Of a DNA stretch of 64,000 nt, positions 35,241 to 42,893 are shown piece after piece. The notes under the pieces are model-generated. The model made no database searches and had not been told where the DNA came from. It saw only the letters and a list, made by a program, of their open reading frames with translations. This stretch comes from Bacillota bacterium. GTDB taxonomy: Bacteria; Bacillota; Clostridia; Acetivibrionales; DSM-1351. Each line of letters starts with the position of its first letter. Position 1 is the first letter of the stretch. Position numbers and translations under genes: made by a program. The stretch covers positions 62,001 to 126,000 of the forward strand of contig JAEWCZ010000086.1 of the NCBI GenBank assembly GCA_023390335.1, in the 5' to 3' direction.

Positions 35241-36311
35241 CTACCACTCAATTTTAGCAAGTGAAAGAGAAATTCCCCCTCCACTACCAACAAGCAATAC
35301 AGAATTACCTGACTTTAATATCCCTTTTTCTTCAGCTATAGCCAAATTAATTGGGATATTAGCGGATGCCAAATTTCCAATTTCACTATATGTATTAATT
35401 GGAGCCTTACTGCGTTCAACATTCATTTGCTTTAATATTCCAAATGTTACATTGTCACCCAGCTGATGCATGATAAATAAATCAATACTTTCTACATTTC
35501 CTCCCCATTCTTGCAGTTTCTCATTAATAAAAATTGGCATTTTCTTGAGTATTGTATTAGAAATCCCACGTGCCTCAGTCCAAAATCCTTTTACTCTTTT
35601 GCCATAAACTGTTGGAGGAGTAGGTATATACGGTTGAGTCACCCATGAGACATCCCAGTGTTCCGATTCTCGTGAATCAGCATAGCTCTTGATTATCCTG
35701 CCGTCTCCTTCTGAACTTAAAATCATTGCAGCAGCGCCTGCACCGAGTGTTAGAAGTGAAAATCTATTATCAACATCTTTTACATCTTCCAGCTCAAGAC
35801 CAGAATTCATACTTCTTAGTACTTCCCAGGGATTTTCACTGGTTGCTATCATTACATTTTTATATCTGCCACTTCTGATATAAAGCTGGGCAAGGTCTAT
35901 ACTCTTCATAAATCCATTGCAAGTATCATTGATATCAAAAAAATCACCTGTATTTAGTCCCATAGCTCTTGCCACTACTGTTGCAAAAGATGGCTCTTTA
36001 AATGGATTACAAACGCCGGTAAAAATAATACACTCTATTTGCTCTGGCTGCATTCCTGCTTTTTTAACTGCATCCCATGCAGCATTGATTCCCATATTTG
36101 CAATACTATCTTTTTCTTCATCACTATGAATCGATCTGCTTTTTGACCCCAGAAATTCAAGTTTCCTTTTGTACCCACGAATAATTGCCTTAAGCTCATC
36201 CTCGCTTATTCTATTTTTGTTTTCATCCTCAAAAATTCTGAGTACACCTTCATTTGTAAGCCTTGCTTCAGGTATATAATACCCGATTGACCTAATAAAT
36301 GTGTCTATCAT
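35241..36311 (-). CDS. KAS III-family ketosynthase/acyltransferase, 356 aa
   Basis: Thiolase-fold enzyme with the KAS III triad Cys131 (DINDTCNGFMKS), His282 (IMHQLGD) and Asn313 (IGNLASANIP) and the C-terminal glycine segment VGSGGGISLSLA. Shorter than HMG-CoA synthases and with a KAS III active-site context, so not a beta-branching HMGS. In fatty acid synthesis this family primes chains. In pyrrole-containing antibiotics, KAS III homologues such as CloN2 move the pyrrolyl group between carriers. First gene of the starter operon, behind GAAGGGATGATAAA, 29 bases before the dehydrogenase. It may prime or transfer the pyrrolyl starter, or act as a C-C bond-forming enzyme. Confidence 0.88.
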   Translation of the reverse strand: MIDTFIRSIGYYIPEARLTNEGVLRIFEDENKNRISEDELKAIIRGYKRKLEFLGSKSRSIHSDEEKDSIANMGINAAWDAVKKAGMQPEQIECIIFTGVCNPFKEPSFATVVARAMGLNTGDFFDINDTCNGFMKSIDLAQLYIRSGRYKNVMIATSENPWEVLRSMNSGLELEDVKDVDNRFSLLTLGAGAAAMILSSEGDGRIIKSYADSRESEHWDVSWVTQPYIPTPPTVYGKRVKGFWTEARGISNTILKKMPIFINEKLQEWGGNVESIDLFIMHQLGDNVTFGILKQMNVERSKAPINTYSEIGNLASANIPINLAIAEEKGILKSGNSVLLVGSGGGISLSLAKIEW

Positions 36312-36360
36312 TTTATCATCCCTTCATAATATAAAATTTGTAGAGTCCTATTGAAAATTT

Positions 36361-36373
36361 TTAACAGTGTTAA
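36361..36373. promoter_or_regulatory. Perfect short palindrome upstream of the starter operon
   Basis: TTAACAGTGTTAA, 6-bp arms around one base, 50 bases upstream of the KAS III start codon. Its size and position fit an operator, but no clear -35/-10 pair was found around it. It differs from the two operators in the PKS/sdh control region. Confidence 0.35.
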
Positions 36374-36439
36374 TAACTCTCATTTGTACTGCATAAAAGT
36401 TTTTAACAAAAATCAGCTGTAATATTTACCTGTAAAAAG

Positions 36440-36660
36440 TTTGCCCTCCTACATTAATATCAAGTGAGTTAGTGCCCACGCAACCACATCTGTTGACTAA
36501 GGAGTTAAGATATATGTTCACCTCACCCAAAAGGTAAGTCATAGAGATAGTTAAGCTAGTATAATAGCTTACACTTCAGAAGTATGCATGAACCATTAGC
36601 GTTTCACGAATATCCTGTGTGAGCAGTTACTGAAGGAGTGGTCACTATCTTTTTCACTGG
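36440..36660. other. Unassigned structured intergenic block
   Basis: No ORF with a ribosome site. The block lies between the KAS III gene and the transposase remnant and is less AT-rich than its surroundings. It contains a hairpin with 7-bp arms TAAGCTA (36552-36558) and TAGCTTA (36565-36571), extended by AGT/ACT past one mismatch. It may be the non-coding end of a mobile element or a decayed RNA; I cannot identify it. Confidence 0.35.
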
Positions 36661-36699
36661 TATTATCCATAATTGGCAACAAAAAATTAAACAATATTA

Positions 36700-37350
36700 T
36701 TAAGATATCATTTTTATACTGTACGGTGTTTTGTACCACGGTGGGGAATGAATGCGATGGTTGTTAAACCAATTCACATAATCAGCTAGTTTATACTGTA
36801 GTTCATTCAGAGACTTAAAAGTTTGTCCATGAACAAACCCGGTCTTAATGATCTTGAATGTTGCTTCAGCAACACCAATATCATATGGGCAGCCTTTCGT
36901 ACTGAGTGAACGTTTGATTTCAAAGCTTCATCAATTAGCTGGTTTTTGAACTCATTGCCTCTGTCCGTATGGAAAATCTGAATATTTTTCAGATTTATTT
37001 TTACACTTGCTAATGCTTTGCTTACCAAAACAGCATCTTTGCTGAAACCTGCACTGTATCCGATTATTTCACGGTTGAACAGGTCGACAAGTACACAGAT
37101 ATAATTCCAGCGCATTCCTGCACGAACATATGTTAAATTACTTACAACTTCATTCAAATGAGGCTGCTCGTTAAAAAGGCGTTCAACCAGATTTGATATT
37201 TTTGCTTCGTTGCATTTATCAATATAGGTTTAAATTGTGGCCACAGTATAATAGGATACAAGGCCTAGGACGTTACACATTGCTGATACCGGGTATTTGT
37301 GAAGATTATTATTAATCACATTTACTTGCGTCCCATAATCAGCGCGGCTG
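36700..37350 (-). pseudogene. Decayed IS3-family (IS150-like) OrfB transposase
   Basis: The central part encodes an rve-type integrase core: NLTYVRAGMRWNYICVLVD and IFHTDRGNEFKNQLIDE contain two DDE-type acidic residues. After LIDEA the homology jumps one base to a second frame (FEIKRSLSTKGCPYD, VAEATFKIIKTGFVHGQ, WFNNHRIHSPPWYKTP) that runs to a stop at 36700. Upstream, the N-terminal OrfB frame (KYPVSAMCNVLG) is interrupted by a stop near 37230. With a frameshift, a nonsense codon and no OrfA seen, the element is dead. It marks the border between the biosynthetic region and housekeeping genes. Confidence 0.85.
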
Positions 37351-37659
37351 TTTCTTTACAATATCTATTTAATTTAAATTGTTAATAAATACAAAAATGC
37401 TTTACTAGACATTATAAACATCAGTAAGTAAGCCTTATCTTTTATAATTAAACCTATATATTATTCTATTGGCGATTTATTAAATAAATAGGAATTTGCA
37501 ACAATAATGACTCTATATTCATATTATTACAAGAATTTATTGTAATTACATATTATTCCACTATGCTATTGTCTAATATTGTAAATCATTGCATATTATT
37601 TGTCAATTTTTTTTTTAGCTTTGTTGTAAACTATCATTTTATGTCTGTTAATCAATAAT
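37351..37659. other. AT-rich gap with no recognised gene
   Basis: Very AT-rich, with no ORF with a ribosome site and no clear repeat or terminator. It probably includes the decayed remainder of the insertion element seen at 36700-37350. Confidence 0.4.
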
Positions 37660-37757
37660 CACGCTTTCCGTGGTCGGACTTACACCGACTAGCGTGACCC
37701 AGCTTCGCTGGATACACGACGCAATAAAAAAAGAGCTCATTTATAAAAGCGGCTCTT
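37660..37757 (-). other. Stacked hairpins, possible mobile-element or structured RNA remnant
   Basis: Read leftward: a hairpin AAGAGC/GCTCTT (37752-37757 with 37731-37736), a tight hairpin CCAGC-GAA-GCTGG (37699-37711), and a two-tier structure in which CACGCT/AGCGTG (37691-37696 with 37660-37665) encloses GTCGG-TGTAAGT-CCGAC (37673-37689). The GC content is far above the surrounding DNA. No coding potential. It looks like a conserved RNA fold or an element end, but I cannot name the family. Confidence 0.45.
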
Positions 37758-37945
37758 ATTATTAGAAATTCACTTAGAACAATCAGCTCCGTATTTTGAA
37801 ATCAAAATAGCATTTATAATGGCTTTGAATATGGCGTGTAGTATAATTAGAAATGGAGAATGATATTTTATTGGAATATGTTATACAAATGTACCGAAAC
37901 CTCATATATATTGCCGGAAATAATTTATTCAATTAAGTATTTAAC

Positions 37946-37983
37946 ATTATAAATGCCGGATAGGTTTACCCGGCATTTATAAT
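37946..37983 (-). terminator. Hairpin terminator after the shikimate-kinase-like gene
   Basis: 14-bp perfect arms (ATTATAAATGCCGG at 37946-37959 with its complement at 37970-37983), 10-base loop, 18 bases after the stop. The downstream run on the transcribed strand is only moderately T-rich. Confidence 0.7.
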
Positions 37984-38000
37984 TATATTTCATTTAATTT

Positions 38001-38504
38001 TTATGACAAAGAATCAAGTTTTTCATGTATCATTTCTACTGTTGAATCGATTGTTCCTTCTGAACAATCGATTATTATATCTGCATACTTTTCATACAAG
38101 GGCTGCCTTTTTCTATAAATGTCTTCCAAGCTCTGTCCGGGGCCCAAAACAACGCCCCTTGTTTTAAGGTTTTTAAGCCTTTTGTTAACAGTGTCCATAT
38201 CTACATACAGGTAAATTACTATTCCTGTTTTCTTTAGATGCCCCATAGCCCTATCACTGTATACAACACTTCCACCGGTTGCAATAACGGTATCAGAATA
38301 GTCTAGAGCTTTTATTTCAGACTCTTCAATTTTTAGGAAAGCTTCTGTTCCATCGCTATTTATAATTTCTTGCAGAAGCCTTCCCTGCCTTGACTGGATG
38401 AGGACATCTGTATCAACGAACGACATCCCACGATGTTTTGCTAAGATTACTCCCACGGTACTTTTACCCGCACTTGGCATTCCAATAAGAATAATATTTT
38501 TCAT
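38001..38504 (-). CDS. aroK: Shikimate kinase-like protein, 167 aa
   Basis: P-loop kinase of shikimate kinase size and layout: Walker A GMPSAGKST (about 9-17), DTD at 31-33 matching the substrate Asp34, TGGSVV for the GG loop, and RKRQPLYEKYAD for the lid/Arg136 region. The normally conserved GExxFR that supplies Arg58, a shikimate carboxylate ligand, reads GTEAFLK, so Arg58 is Leu57. Shikimate kinase is the nearest family, but the substrate may differ or binding may be weak. It sits 18 bases downstream of an LTA-synthase-like gene with which it is probably co-transcribed; no other aromatic pathway gene is nearby. Confidence 0.75.
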   Translation of the reverse strand: MKNIILIGMPSAGKSTVGVILAKHRGMSFVDTDVLIQSRQGRLLQEIINSDGTEAFLKIEESEIKALDYSDTVIATGGSVVYSDRAMGHLKKTGIVIYLYVDMDTVNKRLKNLKTRGVVLGPGQSLEDIYRKRQPLYEKYADIIIDCSEGTIDSTVEMIHEKLDSLS

Positions 38505-38522
38505 ATTCCCTCCGAAAGCCCT

Positions 38523-40400
38523 CTATTTCTTGAAAAAGTTTGTCTTTATTGCCATATCTGCATATTCAAGTCCATTCAAAAGTTCCTTTTGCTTTGCCTT
38601 GTCAACATTCCCTCGGAATTCCCCGTCAGCCAGTAAAACATAGTCCTGCTGAGTATTAAGAAGATTTCTTCCAAATGAAGTTGATTCATATTCACTCTTG
38701 TCTATTCCGAAAGAGTATAAAAGCGTCGGCATTAAATCAATCTGACCTCCTGTTGTGTGTATAACCTGAGGCGTTTGACCCTTCTCATATAAAATCAGAG
38801 GTATTTTTTTGTCATTTTCAAGCCACCAGTCTTGAGAAGGCTTTATAGTCTTTATCTGGTCATCAAAATACTTATGAACTGAATCATGGTCACCATAAAT
38901 AGCTACTATCGTATTATCAAGAATACCTGCCTTATCAAGTTCATCAAGGAAAGTTCCTATGGTTCTGTCAGTATAATTTATGCTCTGGAAGTATCCTCCA
39001 AGTCTTGTATCCTCAAGATAGCTATCCAGTTTCAAATTTTGGTGCTCTTTAGGCATTTCAAATGGTGAATGACTTGTAAGAGTAACCATAAAGTTATAAA
39101 ATGGCTGTTTCTGCTTTATAATAGTATCTTTTATCTGTCTGAAATAAGACCCGTCGCTTAATCCCAAGAATATTACTTCATCCATTTTAAAACTTTTTGC
39201 ATCTATGCACTGTTGGAAGCCCATGTTTGTAAGTGCTTCTTTCCAATTCCAATATCCACCGTCATCAGGGTGTATTGCCTTTGTGGAATAACCGTTTTTC
39301 TCCATTATTCTAGGCAATGTATTATACTCGGTAAATGGGAATCTGAAAAATGTACTTCCCTTTCGAACGGGGAAAACTGATGTATTTGTCATAAGGTCTG
39401 CATCGGAGCTTGTTCCTTCGTTAACCTGAGTATAATAGTTGTCAAAATATATACTGTTCTTCAACAACTTGTTTAGCGTTGGAGTTATTTCCTGTCCGTT
39501 TACAGACTGTCCGATAACGAAGTTCTCTAGAGACTCTACTTGCAACACCAGCAGGTTTTTACCCTTGTACATGCCTTTGAAATTGTTATCAGGTAAATTT
39601 TCCTTCTTGTTGTCAATCCACTTTTGAATATCTGCACGGTCTTTTTCCGATATTTTGTAGGGCCTGAAATCAGCGAAGAAAACATAGCAGTCATATACAT
39701 GATATCCCAAAGGGGAAGCATTGCATATGGTGGCTTCTGGCTTCCAGTAAGTGTGGAAAATATGACCGTATTTATCATTTCCGTACACATCTATTGCGTA
39801 ATAGCTGCCGATAATAAAGGCAATTGACATGGCAAATAATGAACCAAAAGCAATAAGTCTTGTTTTCAGACTTGTAAACAAAGGCGATGAATAATGCATC
39901 TTTCTAGTAATTATAAGGATTGCTACAAGAATGGGTATATCAACAAAAAATACTATGTCGCAGGGCCTGAACATTGCAAAAATACTGCCCCAAAGATTAT
40001 TCACATTTCCGGTTTGCCTAAGCAGCTGTGTTGAAAGAAAATTACCATTTGCTCTAAGATACACGGCGTCAAATACAAATAGAAACGAACACAAAAAATT
40101 GAGTATGAGAAGGAGCCATAAACGACCTTTTCCTTTGGCTAAGTATCCAAAAGATACAATTATAAGTAAAAAAGCCACACATACTGCCATATACCTGATG
40201 TTGCCAATGCCTCGGGCTATGTCAATAACGGATTTATCCGAACTATATACAAAGCCCATTAAAACTATTGATTTAAACAGCAGTACTGCAAGAGTCAATA
40301 TTGACATCCACTCCTGAGTAAGATAATCAACTATCTTGGTTTTGCGGCCAAAACCCCTGCGATTTGCTATGACTATTCCATATGAAGGTTTTCCCAGCAT
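38523..40400 (-). CDS. LTA synthase-family membrane sulfatase, 625 aa
   Basis: Five hydrophobic segments in the first about 230 residues, then an extracellular alkaline-phosphatase/sulfatase domain. LLVLQVESLENF opens the domain and supplies a metal ligand. Thr in NEGTSSDADLM is the predicted nucleophile (the LtaS threonine), and IYGDHDSVH supplies the Asp/His metal pair. The family transfers glycerol phosphate from phosphatidylglycerol onto lipoteichoic acid or related polymers; some members modify other envelope glycans. Start at the ATG at 40400. It precedes the shikimate-kinase-like gene by 18 bases. Length agrees with LtaS (about 620-650). Confidence 0.85.
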   Translation of the reverse strand: MLGKPSYGIVIANRRGFGRKTKIVDYLTQEWMSILTLAVLLFKSIVLMGFVYSSDKSVIDIARGIGNIRYMAVCVAFLLIIVSFGYLAKGKGRLWLLLILNFLCSFLFVFDAVYLRANGNFLSTQLLRQTGNVNNLWGSIFAMFRPCDIVFFVDIPILVAILIITRKMHYSSPLFTSLKTRLIAFGSLFAMSIAFIIGSYYAIDVYGNDKYGHIFHTYWKPEATICNASPLGYHVYDCYVFFADFRPYKISEKDRADIQKWIDNKKENLPDNNFKGMYKGKNLLVLQVESLENFVIGQSVNGQEITPTLNKLLKNSIYFDNYYTQVNEGTSSDADLMTNTSVFPVRKGSTFFRFPFTEYNTLPRIMEKNGYSTKAIHPDDGGYWNWKEALTNMGFQQCIDAKSFKMDEVIFLGLSDGSYFRQIKDTIIKQKQPFYNFMVTLTSHSPFEMPKEHQNLKLDSYLEDTRLGGYFQSINYTDRTIGTFLDELDKAGILDNTIVAIYGDHDSVHKYFDDQIKTIKPSQDWWLENDKKIPLILYEKGQTPQVIHTTGGQIDLMPTLLYSFGIDKSEYESTSFGRNLLNTQQDYVLLADGEFRGNVDKAKQKELLNGLEYADMAIKTNFFKK

Positions 40401-40536
40401 AAATACATTCTCCCGAAAATTTTTATAATTTATATATAGACTGTATGTATTATATTACTTTACAGGTTAAATGTAAAATAAGTTCTCTAAAATTATACAT
40501 GTGAATTTGTTGTAATTTTGCTTATTGCTACAAAAT

Positions 40537-40586
40537 AAAAACAGTATGTATCAGTGGCTGTATAGCGTACTGATACATACTGTTTT
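40537..40586 (-). terminator. Strong terminator after hpf
   Basis: Arms of about 18 bp (ACAGTATGTATCAGT core) around a 13-base loop, followed on the transcribed strand by TGTTTTTATTTTG. It starts 14 bases after the hpf stop. Confidence 0.9.
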
Positions 40587-40600
40587 TTATTGTCGTGTTA

Positions 40601-41131
40601 TTAGAATTCTGGTTCGATTAACCCATAGTTTCCATCTTTTCTCTTGTAAACTACGTTAACCTGCCTTGAGTCTGCATTGTAGAACATAAAGAACTCATGT
40701 CCCAGCAGATTCATTTGCAATATTGCCTCTTCAACATCCATAGGCTTAACTGCAAACCTTTTTGACCTTACAACCTTGAATTCAGTTTCTTCCTGAACAT
40801 CATCGTTAAATTTTGAGTTATCTACTCTAAAATCATTCTCATGGAATCTTCTTTCAAGTCTGGTCTTGTTTTTCCTTATCTGTCTTTCTATTAAATCTAC
40901 TGCTCTATCGATAGATGTATACATATCTTCATTTTGATCTTCTGCTCTTAATGTTACTCCATTAAATGGTATTGTTATTTCAACAATCTGGCTCACTCTC
41001 TGAACGCTCAAGGTTACATGCACTTCAGTATCACTGTTAAAAAACTTTTCCAGCTTCTTTACTCTCTTTGTTACCTTTTCTCTTAGTGCCTCTGTAATCT
41101 CAATATTTTTTCCGCTAATAATTATATTCAT
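40601..41131 (-). CDS. hpf: Ribosome hibernation promoting factor, long form
   Basis: 176 aa. The N-terminal RaiA/YfiA domain (about 1-100) begins MNIIISGKNIEITEALREKV and contains the basic helix ending in RKNKTRLERR. The C-terminal dimerisation domain (about 120-176) contains KRFAVKPMDVEEAILQMNLL and GHEFFMFYNAD. Long-form HPF dimerises 70S ribosomes into 100S particles in stationary phase. The length and two-domain layout match Gram-positive long HPF. Monocistronic, with a strong terminator. Confidence 0.93.
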   Translation of the reverse strand: MNIIISGKNIEITEALREKVTKRVKKLEKFFNSDTEVHVTLSVQRVSQIVEITIPFNGVTLRAEDQNEDMYTSIDRAVDLIERQIRKNKTRLERRFHENDFRVDNSKFNDDVQEETEFKVVRSKRFAVKPMDVEEAILQMNLLGHEFFMFYNADSRQVNVVYKRKDGNYGLIEPEF

Positions 41132-41329
41132 AATAACAGCCCCTCTCCATTTTTGTCTAAGTATTACTTTATAATATCCAATAGCGGTACATGTTATGAA
41201 TCTATTATTCTACTTTATACCACGAAAATCCTTCCCCAAACTTTGCTAACAAAAATAATTTTATAACAATTTCACTTATTTTATGTGTAAATCTAATTTG
41301 TATTTACAAAAGTTTTGCACAGGTATTCA

Positions 41330-41420
41330 ACAAAACACCTGTTTTGTGTATATGTTTCTGTGGATAATGTGTATAACCTTGTTTATAACTTAAAATATAG
41401 GAATTTTCCACTGTGGATAA
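41330..41420. promoter_or_regulatory. Cluster of DnaA-box-like 9-mers with adjacent palindrome
   Basis: Three matches to TGTGNATAA, all in the same direction: TGTGGATAA (41359-41367), TGTGTATAA directly abutting (41368-41376) and TGTGGATAA (41412-41420). Just upstream is the palindrome ACAAAACA-CC-TGTTTTGT (41330-41347). They sit in the 399-base gap between the zinc-ribbon gene and hpf. No dnaA or dnaN is nearby, so this is more likely a DnaA-binding or titration site, or a control region for hpf, than oriC. Confidence 0.5.
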
Positions 41421-41457
41421 CTATAAAACTTTTTGTTTATTTGTTAATATAAAAATA

Positions 41458-41494
41458 GGTTGACTATCAGATAGAATACTCCTTACAGTCAACC
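41458..41494 (-). terminator. Terminator after the zinc-ribbon gene
   Basis: GGTTGACT (41458-41465) pairs with AGTCAACC (41487-41494); the leftward transcript continues with CCTATTTTTATATT. It lies about 37 bases after the stop. Confidence 0.75.
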
Positions 41495-41530
41495 CAATTA
41501 TATTTTTATTAATATTTTTTAAGTATGTAC

Positions 41531-41794
41531 CTATTTTTTATTAGCAAAACATTTGCTACATAGTACAGGCTTATCTAAATGAGGTTTGAAAGGAACCTTT
41601 GTGGTTTGCCCACATTCTGCACAAACAGCCTCAAATAATTCCCTTTTTGATGAATGGTCTCGTTTACTTCTACATTCTTTACATCTGGTTGGTTCGTTCT
41701 GAAATCCCTTTTCAGCATAGAACTCCTGTTCACCCGCAGAAAAAATAAATTCATTTTCACATTCTTTGCAAACCAAGGTTTTGTCAGTGTACAT
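41531..41794 (-). CDS. Small double zinc-ribbon protein, 87 aa
   Basis: Four CxxC knuckles: CKEC (about 10), CKEC (about 38), CAEC (about 59) and CSKC (about 79), making two zinc ribbons. The segment GQTTKVPFKPHLDKPVLCSKCF is typical of a widespread small clostridial zinc-binding family of unknown function. It could bind nucleic acid or a protein partner. Start at the ATG behind GTGAGGGAGATAAA. Monocistronic. Confidence 0.8.
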   Translation of the reverse strand: MYTDKTLVCKECENEFIFSAGEQEFYAEKGFQNEPTRCKECRSKRDHSSKRELFEAVCAECGQTTKVPFKPHLDKPVLCSKCFANKK

Positions 41795-41933
41795 TTTATC
41801 TCCCTCACTTCACAGGTATTTGTTTTACATTATATTACATATGGCCCTATTTTTCAATAATTAATTTTCCATACTTATACAATTGATACAATAGTTACCT
41901 ATAAAGTGACTGAAGTAGGTTCTTAAGTACAGT

Positions 41934-42863
41934 TTACTTTATATTTTCCCAAAGACGGTTGGGATATTTTTGTTCAGCCACCATATCACTTATGGATTTC
42001 TTTACAACCGGCTTATCTTCCTGATATGTAACTCCGTACCACTTATCCGAAGTTGAAAGCACCTTTACATCTGCTTTTCCTTCCTTGATAAGATTATCAA
42101 CTACTGTAGGCAGAAAATACTCCGCTTTTAAAAGATTAGCCTCGTTTGTTCTAAGGAACTCAGGAAAGCGCTCCTCAAGTTCATTGAGAATACTTGGGTT
42201 AAAGCCCCATGTGTTCATTGACACAATACTCTTTTCGGGTATTTTAATCCAACTTGTATCGTCTTCGGTGTATTTGGTCTCATTCCCAAATTTCATTATT
42301 TTTGTTCTTTCATGAATATCAATAAGATTACCCTGACTGTCTACATTACACACGCCTCTAGCGACGTGACCGTTTTCGGTAAGCGTGTTCTCTATAACAA
42401 ATCCCACCATGCAATATTTATATTTGTTTGTTGCATCCTGATTATTTGTCAGAAATCCATTCAAAAGCCTGTATGTCTCAGCCCCGTAAAAATCATCTGC
42501 ATTTATTACTGCAAATGGAGTGTTGACGGCGCCTTTGGCACTTAGCACGGCATGCCCGGTTCCCCAGGGTTTCACTCTCCCGTCGGGAACACTAAAACCT
42601 TGAGGCAAATTGTCTACTTTTTGATATACATACTCCACATCAATAATTCCCTCTATTTTCTTACCAATGACCTCTCTGAAGGTGTCTTCTATTTCCTTTT
42701 TTATTATAAATACAACCTTGCTAAATCCCGCTCTAATGGCATCATAGATGGAGTATTCCATAATTATTTCGCCGTTTGGCCCAACTGGGTCAATTTGTTT
42801 TAATCCTCCATATCTACTTCCCATACCTGCTGCCATTATTACTAAAGCTGTGTTGTTTTTCAT
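41934..42863 (-). CDS. Sugar nucleotidyltransferase family protein, 309 aa
   Basis: Start at the ATG at 42863 behind AAGGAG; a TTG eight codons upstream is in frame but less likely. N-terminal GT-A nucleotidyltransferase fold: IMAAGMGSRYGGLKQ binds the nucleotide phosphates and INADDFYGAE supplies the metal-binding Asp. The family activates sugar-1-phosphates to NDP-sugars; the exact sugar cannot be told, though an adjoining galE suggests UDP-hexose metabolism. It is about 30 bases downstream of galE and likely in one operon with it. Confidence 0.82.
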   Translation of the reverse strand: MKNNTALVIMAAGMGSRYGGLKQIDPVGPNGEIIMEYSIYDAIRAGFSKVVFIIKKEIEDTFREVIGKKIEGIIDVEYVYQKVDNLPQGFSVPDGRVKPWGTGHAVLSAKGAVNTPFAVINADDFYGAETYRLLNGFLTNNQDATNKYKYCMVGFVIENTLTENGHVARGVCNVDSQGNLIDIHERTKIMKFGNETKYTEDDTSWIKIPEKSIVSMNTWGFNPSILNELEERFPEFLRTNEANLLKAEYFLPTVVDNLIKEGKADVKVLSTSDKWYGVTYQEDKPVVKKSISDMVAEQKYPNRLWENIK

Positions 42864-42893
42864 GTTATTCTTCTCTCCTTGCCCCAATTAAAT

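Noticed and set aside
35241..36311. HMG-CoA synthase of a beta-branching cassette
   Set aside because: Length (356 aa) and the DTCNGF active-site context fit KAS III, not HMGS of about 420 aa.
36807..37157. Intact transposase gene
   Set aside because: The open frame is only the middle of an IS3-type OrfB; the N- and C-terminal parts lie in other frames with stops.
37660..37757. tRNA gene
   Set aside because: Three hairpins are present but no acceptor stem, anticodon arm geometry or T-loop sequence.
41330..41420. Chromosomal origin of replication
   Set aside because: DnaA boxes are present, but no dnaA, dnaN, rpmH or gyr genes are nearby and there are only three boxes.
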